Part shown: positions 42,885-52,315 of the stretch, piece by piece
Numbering within the stretch: the stretch's first letter is position 1
Layout of the letters: the number at the start of each line of letters is the position of its first letter
Source: Gemmatimonadota bacterium
Lineage (GTDB): Bacteria; Gemmatimonadota; Gemmatimonadetes; Gemmatimonadales; GWC2-71-9
NCBI GenBank assembly: GCA_022710485.1
Contig: JAKLGU010000005.1
Span: forward strand, 1-64,000
Direction of reading: 5' to 3'
Length of the DNA stretch: 64,000 bases
Notes under the pieces: model-generated
Databases searched by the model: none
What the model was told of the DNA's origin: nothing
The model's input: only the letters and a program-made list of their open reading frames with translations
Program-made: the position numbers and the translations under genes

Positions 42885-43379
42885 TCAGCCTTCCGCGACA
42901 GGATGGGACGTGTCCGTGCCCCGGACGAGATCCACGGCGTGCGCTACGATGCCGTCGAGCACCGTGAGTCCGTCGCGCACGCCGCCGGGACTGCCCGGCA
43001 GGTTCACGACGAGCGAGCGGCCCCGTACGCCAGCCAGGCCTCGCGAGAGCGCCGCGCGGGGGAACTGCGGGAGCACGCTCCCCCGGATCGCCTCGGCGAT
43101 GCCGGGCGCCTCGCGTTCGAGGACGGCGCGGGTCGCCTCGGGGGTCACGTCCCGCGCGGTGAGCCCGGTGCCGCCGGTCGTGAGGATGCAGTCGGCGGCG
43201 TCGCCGTCGGTCCATTCCGCAATGGTACGGGCGATCGGCCCGGTGTCGTCGGATACCAGCGCCCGGCGCGTCACGTCATGCCCGCGCGCCGCCGCCCAGG
43301 CGGCGATGGCGTCGCCCGAGCCGTCGGCTCGCTCGCCGCGGCTGCAGGCGTCGGAGATGGTCAGGATGGCGATGCGCAT
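42885..43379 (-). CDS. mog: Molybdopterin adenylyltransferase / MoaB-MogA family
   Basis: The 164-residue protein adenylates molybdopterin during molybdenum cofactor synthesis. MogA/MoaB signatures are visible: ILTISDACSRGERAD, ILTTGGTGLTARDVTPEAT and VVNLPGSPGGVRDGL. The first two glycine motifs form the MPT/nucleotide pocket. No other moco gene is adjacent. The annotation MoaB would fit equally. Confidence 0.9.
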   Translation of the reverse strand: MRIAILTISDACSRGERADGSGDAIAAWAAARGHDVTRRALVSDDTGPIARTIAEWTDGDAADCILTTGGTGLTARDVTPEATRAVLEREAPGIAEAIRGSVLPQFPRAALSRGLAGVRGRSLVVNLPGSPGGVRDGLTVLDGIVAHAVDLVRGTDTSHPVAEG

Positions 43380-43383
43380 GCGC

Positions 43384-43416
43384 GCGGCGGGGAAGCGGGG
43401 ACGCGGGGAAGCGCCC
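43384..43416. repeat. GCGGGGAA-type short tandem repeat
   Basis: Repeats of GCGGGGA(A/C) lie between mog and gcvT. The same microrepeat occurs at the xerC start (50993-51020) and at 62342-62371. Confidence 0.5.
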
Positions 43417-44526
43417 CTACTTCGCCTTGCGGGCAGTGCCCGCAGTGTAGAACGGGCGGCTGACGACCTCGGCGGGGATCCGGGTGCCGCGCGAATCGAC
43501 TTCGAACCGGGTGCCCGGCTTGGCGGCCGCCACCGGCAGGTAGGTGGTGCCGATTGGGATGCCGAGCGATGGGCTCATGGCCCCGCTCCGCACGATGTCC
43601 ACCTGGACGCCGTCGCAGTACACCGGATAGCCGTGCCGGGGGATGCCACGGTCGAGCAGCTTGAACCCGACGAAGCGCCGGGTGACGCCGCGTCCCTTCT
43701 GGGCGCGGAGCGCGTCGCTCCCCGTGAACGGCGCTCCCTTGTCGAGCTTGACGATCCAGGCGAGACCCGCCTCAAGCGGCGTGGTGGTGTCGTCGATGTC
43801 GTTGCCATAAAGCGGGTAGGCCACCTCGAGCCGGAGCGAATCGCGCGCGCCGAGGCCGATGGGCTGGGCGCGGCCCGGGCCCTCGAGCGCCCGCCAGATC
43901 GTCTCGGTGTCGCGCGAGCGGCAATAGATCTCGAAGCCGTCCTCGCCGGTGTAGCCGGTGCGGCTCACGAAGCAGTCCGCCCCCGCCACCTTGCCGGTGG
44001 TGAACTTGTAGTAGCCGAGGTCCTTGAGCGGGATGTTGGAAACCGGTGCCAGCACCGCCTCGGCGGCCGGCCCCTGCAGCGCGAGGAGGCCCACATCGTC
44101 CGAGATGTTCTTCAGGCGGACGTTGGCGCTTCCCTTCTGACCCACGACGCATGCCCAGTCCTTGTCGATGTTCGCGGCGTTCACCACGAGCATCACCTTG
44201 TCCTCGAAGCGGTACACGGTGCAGTCGTCCACGAAGGTGCCTTCCGGGGTCAGCAGCGCGGAATACTGCACGTCGCCCGGCGCGAGCGCGCCGACGTCGT
44301 TGCAGCAGATCCGGTTGACGAAGGCGTTCCGGTCGGGGCCCGTCACCTCGAACTCCCCCATGTGGGAGACGTCGAAGATCCCGGCGCCGGTGCGGGTGGC
44401 CTTGTGCTCGGCCTGGATGCCGGTGGGGTACTGCACCGGCATTTCCCAGCCGGCGAAGGGCACCATCTTGGCGCCGAGGGCGACGTGGATGTCGTAGAGC
44501 GGGGTGCGCTTGAGCGGCGTGTCCAT
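43417..44526 (-). CDS. gcvT: Aminomethyltransferase, glycine cleavage T protein
   Basis: The 369-residue T protein transfers the aminomethyl carbon to tetrahydrofolate in glycine cleavage. Family signatures include [49 protein letters not shown] and the folate-site region [14 protein letters not shown]. Other gcv genes are not in the window. The ATG at 44526 was chosen because upstream sequence is the palindromic repeat. Confidence 0.95.
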   Translation of the reverse strand: MDTPLKRTPLYDIHVALGAKMVPFAGWEMPVQYPTGIQAEHKATRTGAGIFDVSHMGEFEVTGPDRNAFVNRICCNDVGALAPGDVQYSALLTPEGTFVDDCTVYRFEDKVMLVVNAANIDKDWACVVGQKGSANVRLKNISDDVGLLALQGPAAEAVLAPVSNIPLKDLGYYKFTTGKVAGADCFVSRTGYTGEDGFEIYCRSRDTETIWRALEGPGRAQPIGLGARDSLRLEVAYPLYGNDIDDTTTPLEAGLAWIVKLDKGAPFTGSDALRAQKGRGVTRRFVGFKLLDRGIPRHGYPVYCDGVQVDIVRSGAMSPSLGIPIGTTYLPVAAAKPGTRFEVDSRGTRIPAEVVSRPFYTAGTARKAK

Positions 44527-44550
44527 GATATGACCAGAGTTGAAGAATCG

Positions 44551-44590
44551 AGATTGCTTCGGCCGCGATGCGGCCTCGCAATGACAGAAC
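44551..44590. repeat. Dispersed palindromic repeat, copy 3
   Basis: The plus strand reads AGATTGCTTCGGCC, a short GCGATGC centre, then GGCCTCGCAATGACAGAACC, which is the repeat unit in reverse orientation. It lies between argF and gcvT. Confidence 0.8.
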
Positions 44591-44609
44591 CAGGTCGTGC
44601 CTGCCTTCC

Positions 44610-45509
44610 CTACCCCATCAGCATCGCCATCAGGGCCTTCTGCACGTGGAGCCGGTTCTCGGCCTCGTCCCACACCCGCGACTGCGGTCCTTCGAGCACC
44701 GCCTCCGTGACCTCCTCGCCGCGGTGCGCGGGGAGGCAGTGGAGGAAGATCGCCGCCGGATCGGCGCGCTTCATGAGCGCCTCGTTGACCAGGTACCCCT
44801 GGAAGGCTTGGGCCCGCTGGGCGGCCTCCGCCTCCTGGCCCATCGAGGCCCAGACGTCCGTGGTCACCACGTGCGCGCCGGCCGCCGCCTCATCGGGATC
44901 CTCGGTCATCATCACCTTCGTGAGCGCGGCGTTCCGCTTGAAGATGTCGCGGTCGGGCTCGTACCCCTCGGGGCAGGCCATCCGGAGCTCGAAGCCGAGG
45001 CTGCCGGCGGCGTTGATCCAGCTGTTGCACATGTTGTTGCCGTCGCCGATCCAAGCGACCGTCTTCCCCTGGAGCGTGCCGAACGCCTCGATGGTGGTCA
45101 GGAGGTCGGCGAGGATCTGACAGGGGTGCAGGAGGTCGGTGAGTCCGTTGATGACCGGGACGGTGGCGAACCGGGCCAGCTCCTCGACGTCGGCATGCGC
45201 GAAGGTGCGGATCATGATGCCGTCCACCATCCGCGAGAGTACCCGAGCGGTGTCGCGGATCGGCTCACCCCGGCCCAGCTGGATGTCCCGCGAGGAGAGG
45301 AAGAGGGCATGCCCGCCGAGCTGGAGCGCGCCGACCTCGAACGAGACCCTGGTCCGCGTCGAGCTCTTGGCGAAGATCATCGCCAGGGTCTTCCCCGTCA
45401 GCGGCCTCTCCCGGTAGGCGCCCGACTTCATCCGGCCTGCCAGATCGAGCAAGTCGTGGAGATCGGCAGCGCTGAAATCGGGGATGGCGAGGAAGTCACG
45501 CTTGGGCAT
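44610..45509 (-). CDS. argF: Ornithine carbamoyltransferase
   Basis: The 299-residue enzyme makes citrulline from ornithine and carbamoyl phosphate. It carries the carbamoyl-phosphate loop SSTRTR, the HPCQILADLLT motif and the ornithine-site HCLPAHRGEEV near the C-terminus. Length is normal for the family. No other arg gene is nearby. The start is the ATG just after an intergenic AG-rich stretch (GGGAGGGGAAAA on the plus strand marks the opposite strand only), so the ribosome site is weak. Confidence 0.94.
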   Translation of the reverse strand: MPKRDFLAIPDFSAADLHDLLDLAGRMKSGAYRERPLTGKTLAMIFAKSSTRTRVSFEVGALQLGGHALFLSSRDIQLGRGEPIRDTARVLSRMVDGIMIRTFAHADVEELARFATVPVINGLTDLLHPCQILADLLTTIEAFGTLQGKTVAWIGDGNNMCNSWINAAGSLGFELRMACPEGYEPDRDIFKRNAALTKVMMTEDPDEAAAGAHVVTTDVWASMGQEAEAAQRAQAFQGYLVNEALMKRADPAAIFLHCLPAHRGEEVTEAVLEGPQSRVWDEAENRLHVQKALMAMLMG

Positions 45510-45603
45510 GTGCCGATCGGTCTCGGGAGGGGAAAACGGCCAAATTGGCAGGAAGGAGTTTAGCCCGGCGGGGAGGGGTGGGGCAAGGCGTAGCGGGGCC
45601 AGC

Positions 45604-48057
45604 TCAGTTCCGGAGGTACTGCTCCAAACCGGCCGCCTTGACCAGGGGCAGGTAGCGGGGATCCTGCCGCAGGCAGTCGAGGTCGGGATTGGTGACGATC
45701 CAGCGGAGCCGCTTGGGCCGGATGCGGTAGAGGTCGTCCACAAGGTCCATGGCCTGTTTCGAGTCGCCGAGCTCGCAGAGTAGCGCCCCGATCCGGAGTT
45801 CGGCCACGTTGTAGCGCTCCCCCGGCGGCACGTTGGCCATGCTGAGCCTGGCGATCAGCGAATCGGCCGACTTCCGGAGCTCGGTGCGCCGGGCGCGCTC
45901 GTAGGCGACGGTGTCGCCGGCGGCGAGGGCGGCCTCGAACGGCGCGGCGGAGTTCCCCGAGGGGTCGGCGTGGCGCCGGAGCCGGGTGGCCTGGTCGCGC
46001 CACCCCAGCTTGTCGTAGGCGGCGATGAGTCGGGTCCGCGCCCCGGCGCTCTCGCGCAGCGCGATCGACCGTTGGAGCGCCGCCGCCGCCTCGGGGTAGC
46101 GCCGCGCCGCCATCAGGCCGGCAGCGAGACTGTTGAGCCGCTGTACGCTCGGGTCGAGGGTCACGGACAACTGAAAGTCCTCGAGCGCCCCCTTCAGGTC
46201 TCCCTCGAGCTCCTGCCGGTAGATCCCGCGGTCGCGGTACCCCTCCGCGTAGCCCGGGTCGAGGCTGACCATCCGCTCGATCGCCTCGCGGGCGCCCTCA
46301 AAGTCGTCCTCCAGGTAGAGCCGGTTGATGAGCACCATGTTCCAGGAGTTCAGGAGAGTACTGTCGAGCGACATGGCCAGCCGGTTCAGCGAGTCGGCTT
46401 GTGCCTGCACTTCGGCCGGCGTCAGCCCTGGCACGTCCCAGCCGCGGATGAAGGAGATGTTGAGGACGTACCCGATGCCGGCGATCGCCCCGGGATTCTG
46501 CGGGTCACGCGCAAGAACGCGCTCGAAGAGGACGCGGGCCGAGTCCACCCGGGCCGAATCGCCCTCGGCGCCGGCGATGCCCTGCAGCCAGGTGCGCCCT
46601 GCCCGGAGCAGCAGGTCGAGCACGACGGGATCCACCGTGGAGCGCGCGATGGCGTCCTGCCGGGCGCCCCCGCTCAGCTGCAACCGCAGCGAATCGGCGA
46701 TCAGCGTCACGACCGCCGGGATCAGCCCGGCGTAATTGGTGTCGGGATACTCGAACTGCCCCGACCAGAGGAGCCGCCCGTCCGAGACCTGGACCAGCTC
46801 GGCGTTGATGGCGAGCGTCCCGCCGAACCGGGCCAGTGTCCCGGTGAGGACGGCCGTCGCGCGGAGCTTCCGGCCGAGTTCCACCGGTGAGGTGATGGCC
46901 GACTCCCGGCGCACCATGCTCATCGGCATGACCTCGAGCCCGGGCAGGCTCCGAAGGGCCGAGACGAGATAGTCGGGGATCCCGCTGCGGAGGTAGTCGG
47001 TCTCCGCGTCGCGGTTGGCCACCTCGAGGTCGGTGAGGGCCAGGCGCGGCGCCGAAGCACCCGGTTCGGGCCTCGTCCGCAGGTACACGGCCGCGGCGAC
47101 CAGGGCGGCGCCCACCACCAGGAACGCGACCGCCAGCCTCGGACGAAGCCATGGCGTCCGCCGGTGCGCCACGGTCGGCACCGGGGTCGCCGCCAAGCCT
47201 GCCGCCCTCTTGAGCGCACCCGAGAACTCCGCCGCCGTCTGGAACCGATCGACGGGAGCCCGCGCCAGGGCGCGAGTGAGCGCCGCGTCCACCTCCGGCG
47301 GGACGGTGTCCCGAAGGCGGCGGACGGAGGGGACCGGATCGACCATCCGCTTCGAGATGATGGCCTGTGCGGTGCGCCCGGTGAACGGCGGCTCGCCCGC
47401 GAGCATCTCGTACAGCACGCAACCGGCGCTGTAGATGTCGCTCCGGGCGTCGACGTCCCGCTCGGCCAAGGCCTGTTCCGGGCTCATGTACGCTGGGGTG
47501 CCGATGGCGCGACCGGCCTCGGTCAGGGCCGTGGCATCGCCCGCGCCGGCGGCCCGGGCGATGCCGAAGTCCGCCACGAGGGCGTGCCCGCCGCTCAGCA
47601 GGATGTTCTCGGGCTTGATGTCGCGGTGGACGATTCCCTGCGCGTGCGCCGCGTCGAGCGCGCCCAGCACCTCGCGCGCGAGGCCGAGGGCGTCGTCCAG
47701 CGGGAGCTGGCCTTCCCGGGCGAGGCGGTCCCGCAGCGACTCGCCCTCGACGAAGGGCATCACGAAGTAGAGCACCTCGCGATTGTCCAGCGTCACGCTG
47801 CCGCTGTCGTGCACGGGCAGGATATGCGGATGCTGCAGCCCGGCCGCGACGGTGATTTCGCGCAGGAAGCGCTCGCCGCCGATGGCGGCCGCCACCTCCG
47901 GCTGGAGCACCTTGATGGCGACGCGGCGCCCGTGCTTCAGGTCGTCGGCGAGGTACACGATGGCCATGCCCCCGCGCCCGAGCTCGCGCACGAGGCGGTA
48001 CTGGCCGGCCAGGGGGTCGTGGAGGGCGGTGAGGAGGTCCATGGGCTCAGGGGGCAA
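45604..48057 (-). CDS. Membrane Ser/Thr protein kinase with TolB-like and TPR regions
   Basis: The 817-residue kinase has an N-terminal Hanks-type domain: RELGRGGMAIVYLADD, RVAIKVLQPE, the catalytic loop IVHRDIKPENILL, VADFGIARA and GTPAYMSPEQA. One membrane helix follows (RLAVAFLVVGAALVAAAVYL, about residues 310-330). An extracytoplasmic region resembles the TolB-N/FlgO fold (DYLVSALRSLPGLEVMPMSM, TLARFGGTLAINAELVQVSD), and TPR-like repeats fill the C-terminus. All catalytic residues are present. Met 6 (MDLLTALHD) is an alternative start. Confidence 0.93.
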   Translation of the reverse strand: MPPEPMDLLTALHDPLAGQYRLVRELGRGGMAIVYLADDLKHGRRVAIKVLQPEVAAAIGGERFLREITVAAGLQHPHILPVHDSGSVTLDNREVLYFVMPFVEGESLRDRLAREGQLPLDDALGLAREVLGALDAAHAQGIVHRDIKPENILLSGGHALVADFGIARAAGAGDATALTEAGRAIGTPAYMSPEQALAERDVDARSDIYSAGCVLYEMLAGEPPFTGRTAQAIISKRMVDPVPSVRRLRDTVPPEVDAALTRALARAPVDRFQTAAEFSGALKRAAGLAATPVPTVAHRRTPWLRPRLAVAFLVVGAALVAAAVYLRTRPEPGASAPRLALTDLEVANRDAETDYLRSGIPDYLVSALRSLPGLEVMPMSMVRRESAITSPVELGRKLRATAVLTGTLARFGGTLAINAELVQVSDGRLLWSGQFEYPDTNYAGLIPAVVTLIADSLRLQLSGGARQDAIARSTVDPVVLDLLLRAGRTWLQGIAGAEGDSARVDSARVLFERVLARDPQNPGAIAGIGYVLNISFIRGWDVPGLTPAEVQAQADSLNRLAMSLDSTLLNSWNMVLINRLYLEDDFEGAREAIERMVSLDPGYAEGYRDRGIYRQELEGDLKGALEDFQLSVTLDPSVQRLNSLAAGLMAARRYPEAAAALQRSIALRESAGARTRLIAAYDKLGWRDQATRLRRHADPSGNSAAPFEAALAAGDTVAYERARRTELRKSADSLIARLSMANVPPGERYNVAELRIGALLCELGDSKQAMDLVDDLYRIRPKRLRWIVTNPDLDCLRQDPRYLPLVKAAGLEQYLRN

Positions 48058-48091
48058 TCTACGCCACCTGAAACATCAGTCCAGAGGTGAT

Positions 48092-49549
48092 CTACAGGAT
48101 ATACCGCCGGAGGTCGTCGTCGGTGACGATGGCCATGAGCCGGTCCCGCACCCGGGCGCCATCGAAGACGAAGCGCTTTTCGGCGGTCTCGGGGAGGTCG
48201 AAGAGCAGGTCTTCCATCAATGTGGCCATGACGGTGTGCAGGCGCCGCGCGCCGATGTTCTCCATCCGGCCGTTCGCCAGCGCCGCGATCCGCGCCACCT
48301 CGGCGATGCCGTCCGCGGTGAACTCGAGCGTGGCCGCTTCGGCCGCCACCAGCGCCTGGTACTGCTTGACGATGGCGTTCTCCGGCTCGGTCATGATCCG
48401 GACGAAGTCGGCCTCGGTCAGTGGCGTCAGCTCGACCCGGATCGGGAAGCGGCCCTGGAGCTCGGGGATCAGGTCGGACGGCTTTGAGACGTGGAACGCA
48501 CCGGCCGCGATGAACAGGATATGGTCGGTCCGGACGTAGCCGTAGCGGGTCTGCACGGTCGACCCCTCGACGATCGGCAGGAGGTCCCGCTGGACGCCCT
48601 CCCGGCTCACGTCGGGGCCGCTCTGTGAGCGCTCGCCGGCGATCTTGTCGATTTCGTCGATGAAGAGGATGCCGTGGTTCTCGGTGCGGTCGAGCGCCTC
48701 GTTCACCACGTCGTCCATGTCCACCAGCTTCTTCAGTTCCTCGTCGATCAGGATGCGCCGGGCGTCGGGGACCCGGACGGTCCGCCGCTTCTTCTTCTTC
48801 GGCATCATGTCCTGCAGCATCTCGACGAAGTTGATCTCCGGCCCCTCCATCCCGGGCGGCTGCTGGAGCAGGTCGAGCATCGGGTAGTTCTGCGGCGAGA
48901 TCTCGATGTCCACGTCCCGGTCGTCGAGCTTCCCGTCGAGCAGCAGCTGGCGCAGCTTTTCGCGGGAACGCTGGCGGCTGGCGTCGGCGTCCACCGGTTC
49001 CGGCTGCGCGCCGCCCGAGGGCCCCACCACGAACACCTTCTCCGAGCCGGTCGCATCCGGCTTCGGCGGCGGCGGGGGCAGGAGGATGTCGAGGAGCCGC
49101 TCGTCGGCCCGCTGTTCCGCCTGCGGCCACACCTCGTCCTCGCGCTCGGTCCGCACCATCGAAATGGCGGCGTCCACCAGCTCACGCACCATCGACTCCG
49201 CGTCGCGGCCGACGTACCCGACCTCGGTGAACTTGGACGCTTCCACTTTCACGAACGGCGCGCCCGCCAGACGGGCCAGCCGCCGCGCGACTTCCGTCTT
49301 TCCGACGCCAGTCGGGCCGATCATGATGATGTTGTAGGGGGTGATCTCGTCCCGGATGCCGTCCGGCGCCTGGCTCCGGCGCCAGCGGTTCCGGATGGCG
49401 ATGGCGACCGCCTTCTTGGCCGCGTCCTGGCCGACGATGAACCGGTTCAGTGCCTCCACGATCTTCCGTGGAGGCAGCTCCTCCAGCCAGGGCGGCGGCG
49501 GCTCGCCCGGGGCGGCCCCGTTCGTCGGGTCGGCGACGGGTGTGGTCAC
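48092..49549 (-). CDS. hslU: HslU, ATPase of the HslVU protease
   Basis: The 485-residue AAA+ unfoldase feeds HslV. Walker A is [17 protein letters not shown], the pore-loop motif GYVGRD is present, Walker B is [11 protein letters not shown] and the C-terminus is the conserved DDDLRRYIL that inserts into HslV. The intermediate I domain is present and contains a Pro-rich insertion ([16 protein letters not shown]). It overlaps hslV by 4 bases. Confidence 0.96.
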   Translation of the reverse strand: MTTPVADPTNGAAPGEPPPPWLEELPPRKIVEALNRFIVGQDAAKKAVAIAIRNRWRRSQAPDGIRDEITPYNIIMIGPTGVGKTEVARRLARLAGAPFVKVEASKFTEVGYVGRDAESMVRELVDAAISMVRTEREDEVWPQAEQRADERLLDILLPPPPPKPDATGSEKVFVVGPSGGAQPEPVDADASRQRSREKLRQLLLDGKLDDRDVDIEISPQNYPMLDLLQQPPGMEGPEINFVEMLQDMMPKKKKRRTVRVPDARRILIDEELKKLVDMDDVVNEALDRTENHGILFIDEIDKIAGERSQSGPDVSREGVQRDLLPIVEGSTVQTRYGYVRTDHILFIAAGAFHVSKPSDLIPELQGRFPIRVELTPLTEADFVRIMTEPENAIVKQYQALVAAEAATLEFTADGIAEVARIAALANGRMENIGARRLHTVMATLMEDLLFDLPETAEKRFVFDGARVRDRLMAIVTDDDLRRYIL

Positions 49550-50094
49550 GAGCCGCCCAGCTCCAGCACGGTGATGTGGTCGTTGGTGAAGACGCAGATT
49601 TCGGCGGCGATGCGGAGCGAGCGCTCCACCGTGTCGCGCGCGCTCAGGGACGGATCAGGGAGGAGCGCCCGCGCGGCGGCCAGCGCATAGTTGCCGCCGG
49701 AGCCGACCGCCAGGACGCCGTCGTCGGGTTCGATGAGCTCGCCGCTGCCGCTCAGCAGGAAGCTGTGCTCGAGATCGGCCACCACGAGCAGCGCCTCGAG
49801 GCGGCGGAGCACGCGGTCGCTCCGCCAGTCCTTGGCCAGCTCCACGGCGGCACGCGGCAGGTTGCCGGGGTGCCGCTCGAGCTTTTCCTCGAACTTTTCG
49901 TACAGCGTCAGGGCGTCGGCCACCGAGCCCGCGAAGCCGGCCAGGATCTTCCCGCCCTTCAAGGTGCGGACCTTGGTGGCCCGTCCCTTCATGACCGTGT
50001 CGCCGACGCTCACTTGCCCGTCGCCGCCGAGGGCCACGCGACCGCCCTTCCGGACGGTGAGGATGGTGGTGCCATGGAACGTCGTCATGCTCAC
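49546..50094 (-). CDS. hslV: HslV, peptidase of the HslVU protease
   Basis: The 182-residue proteasome-like peptidase has the catalytic Thr after a short propeptide ([20 protein letters not shown]; mature N-terminus TTIL). [20 protein letters not shown] and [17 protein letters not shown] are family signatures. It overlaps xerC and hslU by 4 bases each, matching the classic topA-trmFO-xerC-hslV-hslU order. Confidence 0.96.
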   Translation of the reverse strand: MSMTTFHGTTILTVRKGGRVALGGDGQVSVGDTVMKGRATKVRTLKGGKILAGFAGSVADALTLYEKFEEKLERHPGNLPRAAVELAKDWRSDRVLRRLEALLVVADLEHSFLLSGSGELIEPDDGVLAVGSGGNYALAAARALLPDPSLSARDTVERSLRIAAEICVFTNDHITVLELGGS

Positions 50095-51023
50095 GCTCGC
50101 GGGTGCGCCTGCTGGTAGACCTTCTTCAGTCGCTCCACGCTGGTGTGGGTGTACACCTGCGTGGTGCTGAGGGACGCGTGGCCGAGCATCTCCTGCACCG
50201 CCCGCAGGTCCGCCCCTGCGTCGAGGAGGTGCGTCGCGAAGCTGTGCCGCAGGGAGTGGGTGCGCAAACCGTCCACCCCGATGCTGTCGAACGCCCGGTG
50301 CACCACCCGCTGGATGCTGCGGGCCGCCAGCCGCCGCCCGCGCGTGCTGACGAACAGCGCCCGCCGGTCCGCCACCGTGGGAGACGGCAGCGCCTCGCGG
50401 ACGGGAAGATAGCGCCGGAGCGCCCGGACCGCCCGACCGCCGACCGGGATGATCCGCTCCTTCCGCCCCTTGCCGCGGACCTTCACCTGGTCCGAGAGGA
50501 GGTCCACCGCGCCGAGCTCAAGCCCCTGCAGCTCGGAGAGCCGCATCCCGGTCGAGTAGAAGAGCTCGAGGATCGCCAGGTCCCGCAGCGGCGCAAAGTC
50601 GTCGCCGGCAGCGCGGGTCTCCAGGGCGGCGAAGAGCTCGTCCACCTGGCCCCGTTCCAGGTGCCCGGGCAGCCGCTTGGGGAGGCGCGGCACCCGCGCC
50701 GCGCGCGATACCGCCGCGTTCACGCCGTGGTGGGTCTGCAGGTAGCGGTAGAAACTGCGCACCGCCGAGAGGGCCCGCGCCGCGGTGCGCTTCGAAAGTC
50801 CGCGCCGCTGCAGGTCGCCCAGGAATCCTCGGAAGCCGAGCCGGTCCACGGCGGCCCAGTCGCCGGCGCGGCCGTAGTGACGTCCGCAGAACTTCTCGAA
50901 CGCCGCCAGGTCGCGCGCGTAGGCCGAGACGGTGTGCGGCGAGTGCTGGGTCTCTTTCTCGAGATGGAGGAGGTAATCCCGGATTAGCGGGTCAGCGGGG
51001 ACGCGGGGAAGCGGGGAAGTCAC
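50091..51023 (-). CDS. xerC: Tyrosine recombinase XerC
   Basis: The 310-residue recombinase resolves chromosome dimers at dif. The catalytic R-K-H-R-H-Y set is visible: first Arg in [13 protein letters not shown], Lys in [12 protein letters not shown], HxxR in [16 protein letters not shown], then [13 protein letters not shown] with the nucleophile Tyr. The start is a GTG overlapping the trmFO stop as GTGA. The first codons overlap a GCGGGGA microrepeat, which may have altered the N-terminus. Confidence 0.93.
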   Translation of the reverse strand: MTSPLPRVPADPLIRDYLLHLEKETQHSPHTVSAYARDLAAFEKFCGRHYGRAGDWAAVDRLGFRGFLGDLQRRGLSKRTAARALSAVRSFYRYLQTHHGVNAAVSRAARVPRLPKRLPGHLERGQVDELFAALETRAAGDDFAPLRDLAILELFYSTGMRLSELQGLELGAVDLLSDQVKVRGKGRKERIIPVGGRAVRALRRYLPVREALPSPTVADRRALFVSTRGRRLAARSIQRVVHRAFDSIGVDGLRTHSLRHSFATHLLDAGADLRAVQEMLGHASLSTTQVYTHTSVERLKKVYQQAHPRA

Positions 51024-52315
51024 AGCGTCTTCCGCCAGCGTGTCATCGCCTCCAGCGCCCGCTCCGCCTGCTTCGCCTTCCGGTCCTGCTTCTTCACCTT
51101 TCCCGGCAACGGATCCACCAGCCCGAAATTCGCGTTCATCGGCTGGAAGTGCGCCGGATCGGCCTCGGCGAGATAGCGGTACAGCCCGCCGAGCATCGTG
51201 GTGGGCGGCGGCACCGCGGCAGGCTTGCCCTCGAGCCGCCGCGCCAGGTTGATGCCCGCCAGGAGTCCGGTGCCCAGCGACTCGGTATAGCCCTCCACAC
51301 CGGTCAACTGACCGGCGAAGAAGAGCCGGTCGTTGTCGCGCGCGGTGAGCCCGGTACCGAGGCAGGCCGGGCTGTTGAGATAGCTGTTGCGATGGATGCT
51401 GCCGAACCGGAGGAACTCCGCCTCCGCCAGGCCGGGGATCGTGGCGAACACCCGCCGCTGCTCGGGGATGCGAAGCCGCGTCTGGAAGCCGACCAGGTTC
51501 CACATCTGCCCCGCCCGGTCCTCCTGGCGCAGCTGGACCACGGCGTACGGCTCGCGGCCGGTGCGCGGGTCGGCCAGCCCCACCGGCTTCATCGGGCCGA
51601 AGCGAAGGGTCTCCCGCCCGCGGCGCGCCGCTTCCTCGACCGGCATGCACCCCTCGAAGTAGGGCACCTGGTCGAACTCGTGGGCGGTGAACTGGTCGGC
51701 GGCGAGGAGCGCGTCGATGAACGCCTCGTATTCGTCGCGGGACATCGGGGCGTTCAGGTAGTCGTCCCCCTCGCCCTTCCCGTAGCGGGAGAGGGCGTAG
51801 AGCCGCTCCCGGTCGAGCGATTCCGCCGAGACGATCGGGGCGATCGCGTCGTAGAAGGCCAGCGCGGCCGACCCGAGCCGCGCGGCGATGGCCCCCGCCA
51901 GCCGTTCCGACGTGAGGGGCCCGGTGGCCACGATCCCCGTCTCGGGGAGCGCGGCGGCCTCTTCCCGCACGACCGTGATGTTGGGGTGTCCGCTGATGCG
52001 CTCCTGCACCGCGGCGGCGAAGACCTCGCGGTCCACGGCGAGGGCGCTCCCGCCCGGCACGCGCGCGGCGTCGGCGCACTCGAGCAGCATGCTGCCCAGG
52101 AGGCGGAGCTCCGCCTTGAGCAGGCCGTGCGCGTTGACGAGTTCGACGCTCTTGAAGGTGTTGCTGCAGACGAGTTCGGCGAGCCGGTCGGTCTGGTGGG
52201 CGGCGGTGCGGACCACCGGACGCATTTCGACGAGGGTGACCGCGACGCCGCGCTCGGCGAGGGCCCAGGCCGCTTCCGAGCCGGCCAGCCCCCCGCCGAG
52301 GACGGTCACGGTCAT
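51020..52315 (-). CDS. trmFO: TrmFO, folate/FAD-dependent tRNA (uracil-54-C5)-methyltransferase
   Basis: The 431-residue flavoprotein makes ribothymidine in tRNA with methylene-THF as carbon donor. The N-terminal FAD fold TVLGGGLAGSEAAWALAERG, the invariant ELVCSNTFKS and the C-terminal GVEGYTESLGTGLLAGINLAR are diagnostic. The ATG at 52315 overlaps the topA stop as ATGA. Confidence 0.96.
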   Translation of the reverse strand: MTVTVLGGGLAGSEAAWALAERGVAVTLVEMRPVVRTAAHQTDRLAELVCSNTFKSVELVNAHGLLKAELRLLGSMLLECADAARVPGGSALAVDREVFAAAVQERISGHPNITVVREEAAALPETGIVATGPLTSERLAGAIAARLGSAALAFYDAIAPIVSAESLDRERLYALSRYGKGEGDDYLNAPMSRDEYEAFIDALLAADQFTAHEFDQVPYFEGCMPVEEAARRGRETLRFGPMKPVGLADPRTGREPYAVVQLRQEDRAGQMWNLVGFQTRLRIPEQRRVFATIPGLAEAEFLRFGSIHRNSYLNSPACLGTGLTARDNDRLFFAGQLTGVEGYTESLGTGLLAGINLARRLEGKPAAVPPPTTMLGGLYRYLAEADPAHFQPMNANFGLVDPLPGKVKKQDRKAKQAERALEAMTRWRKTL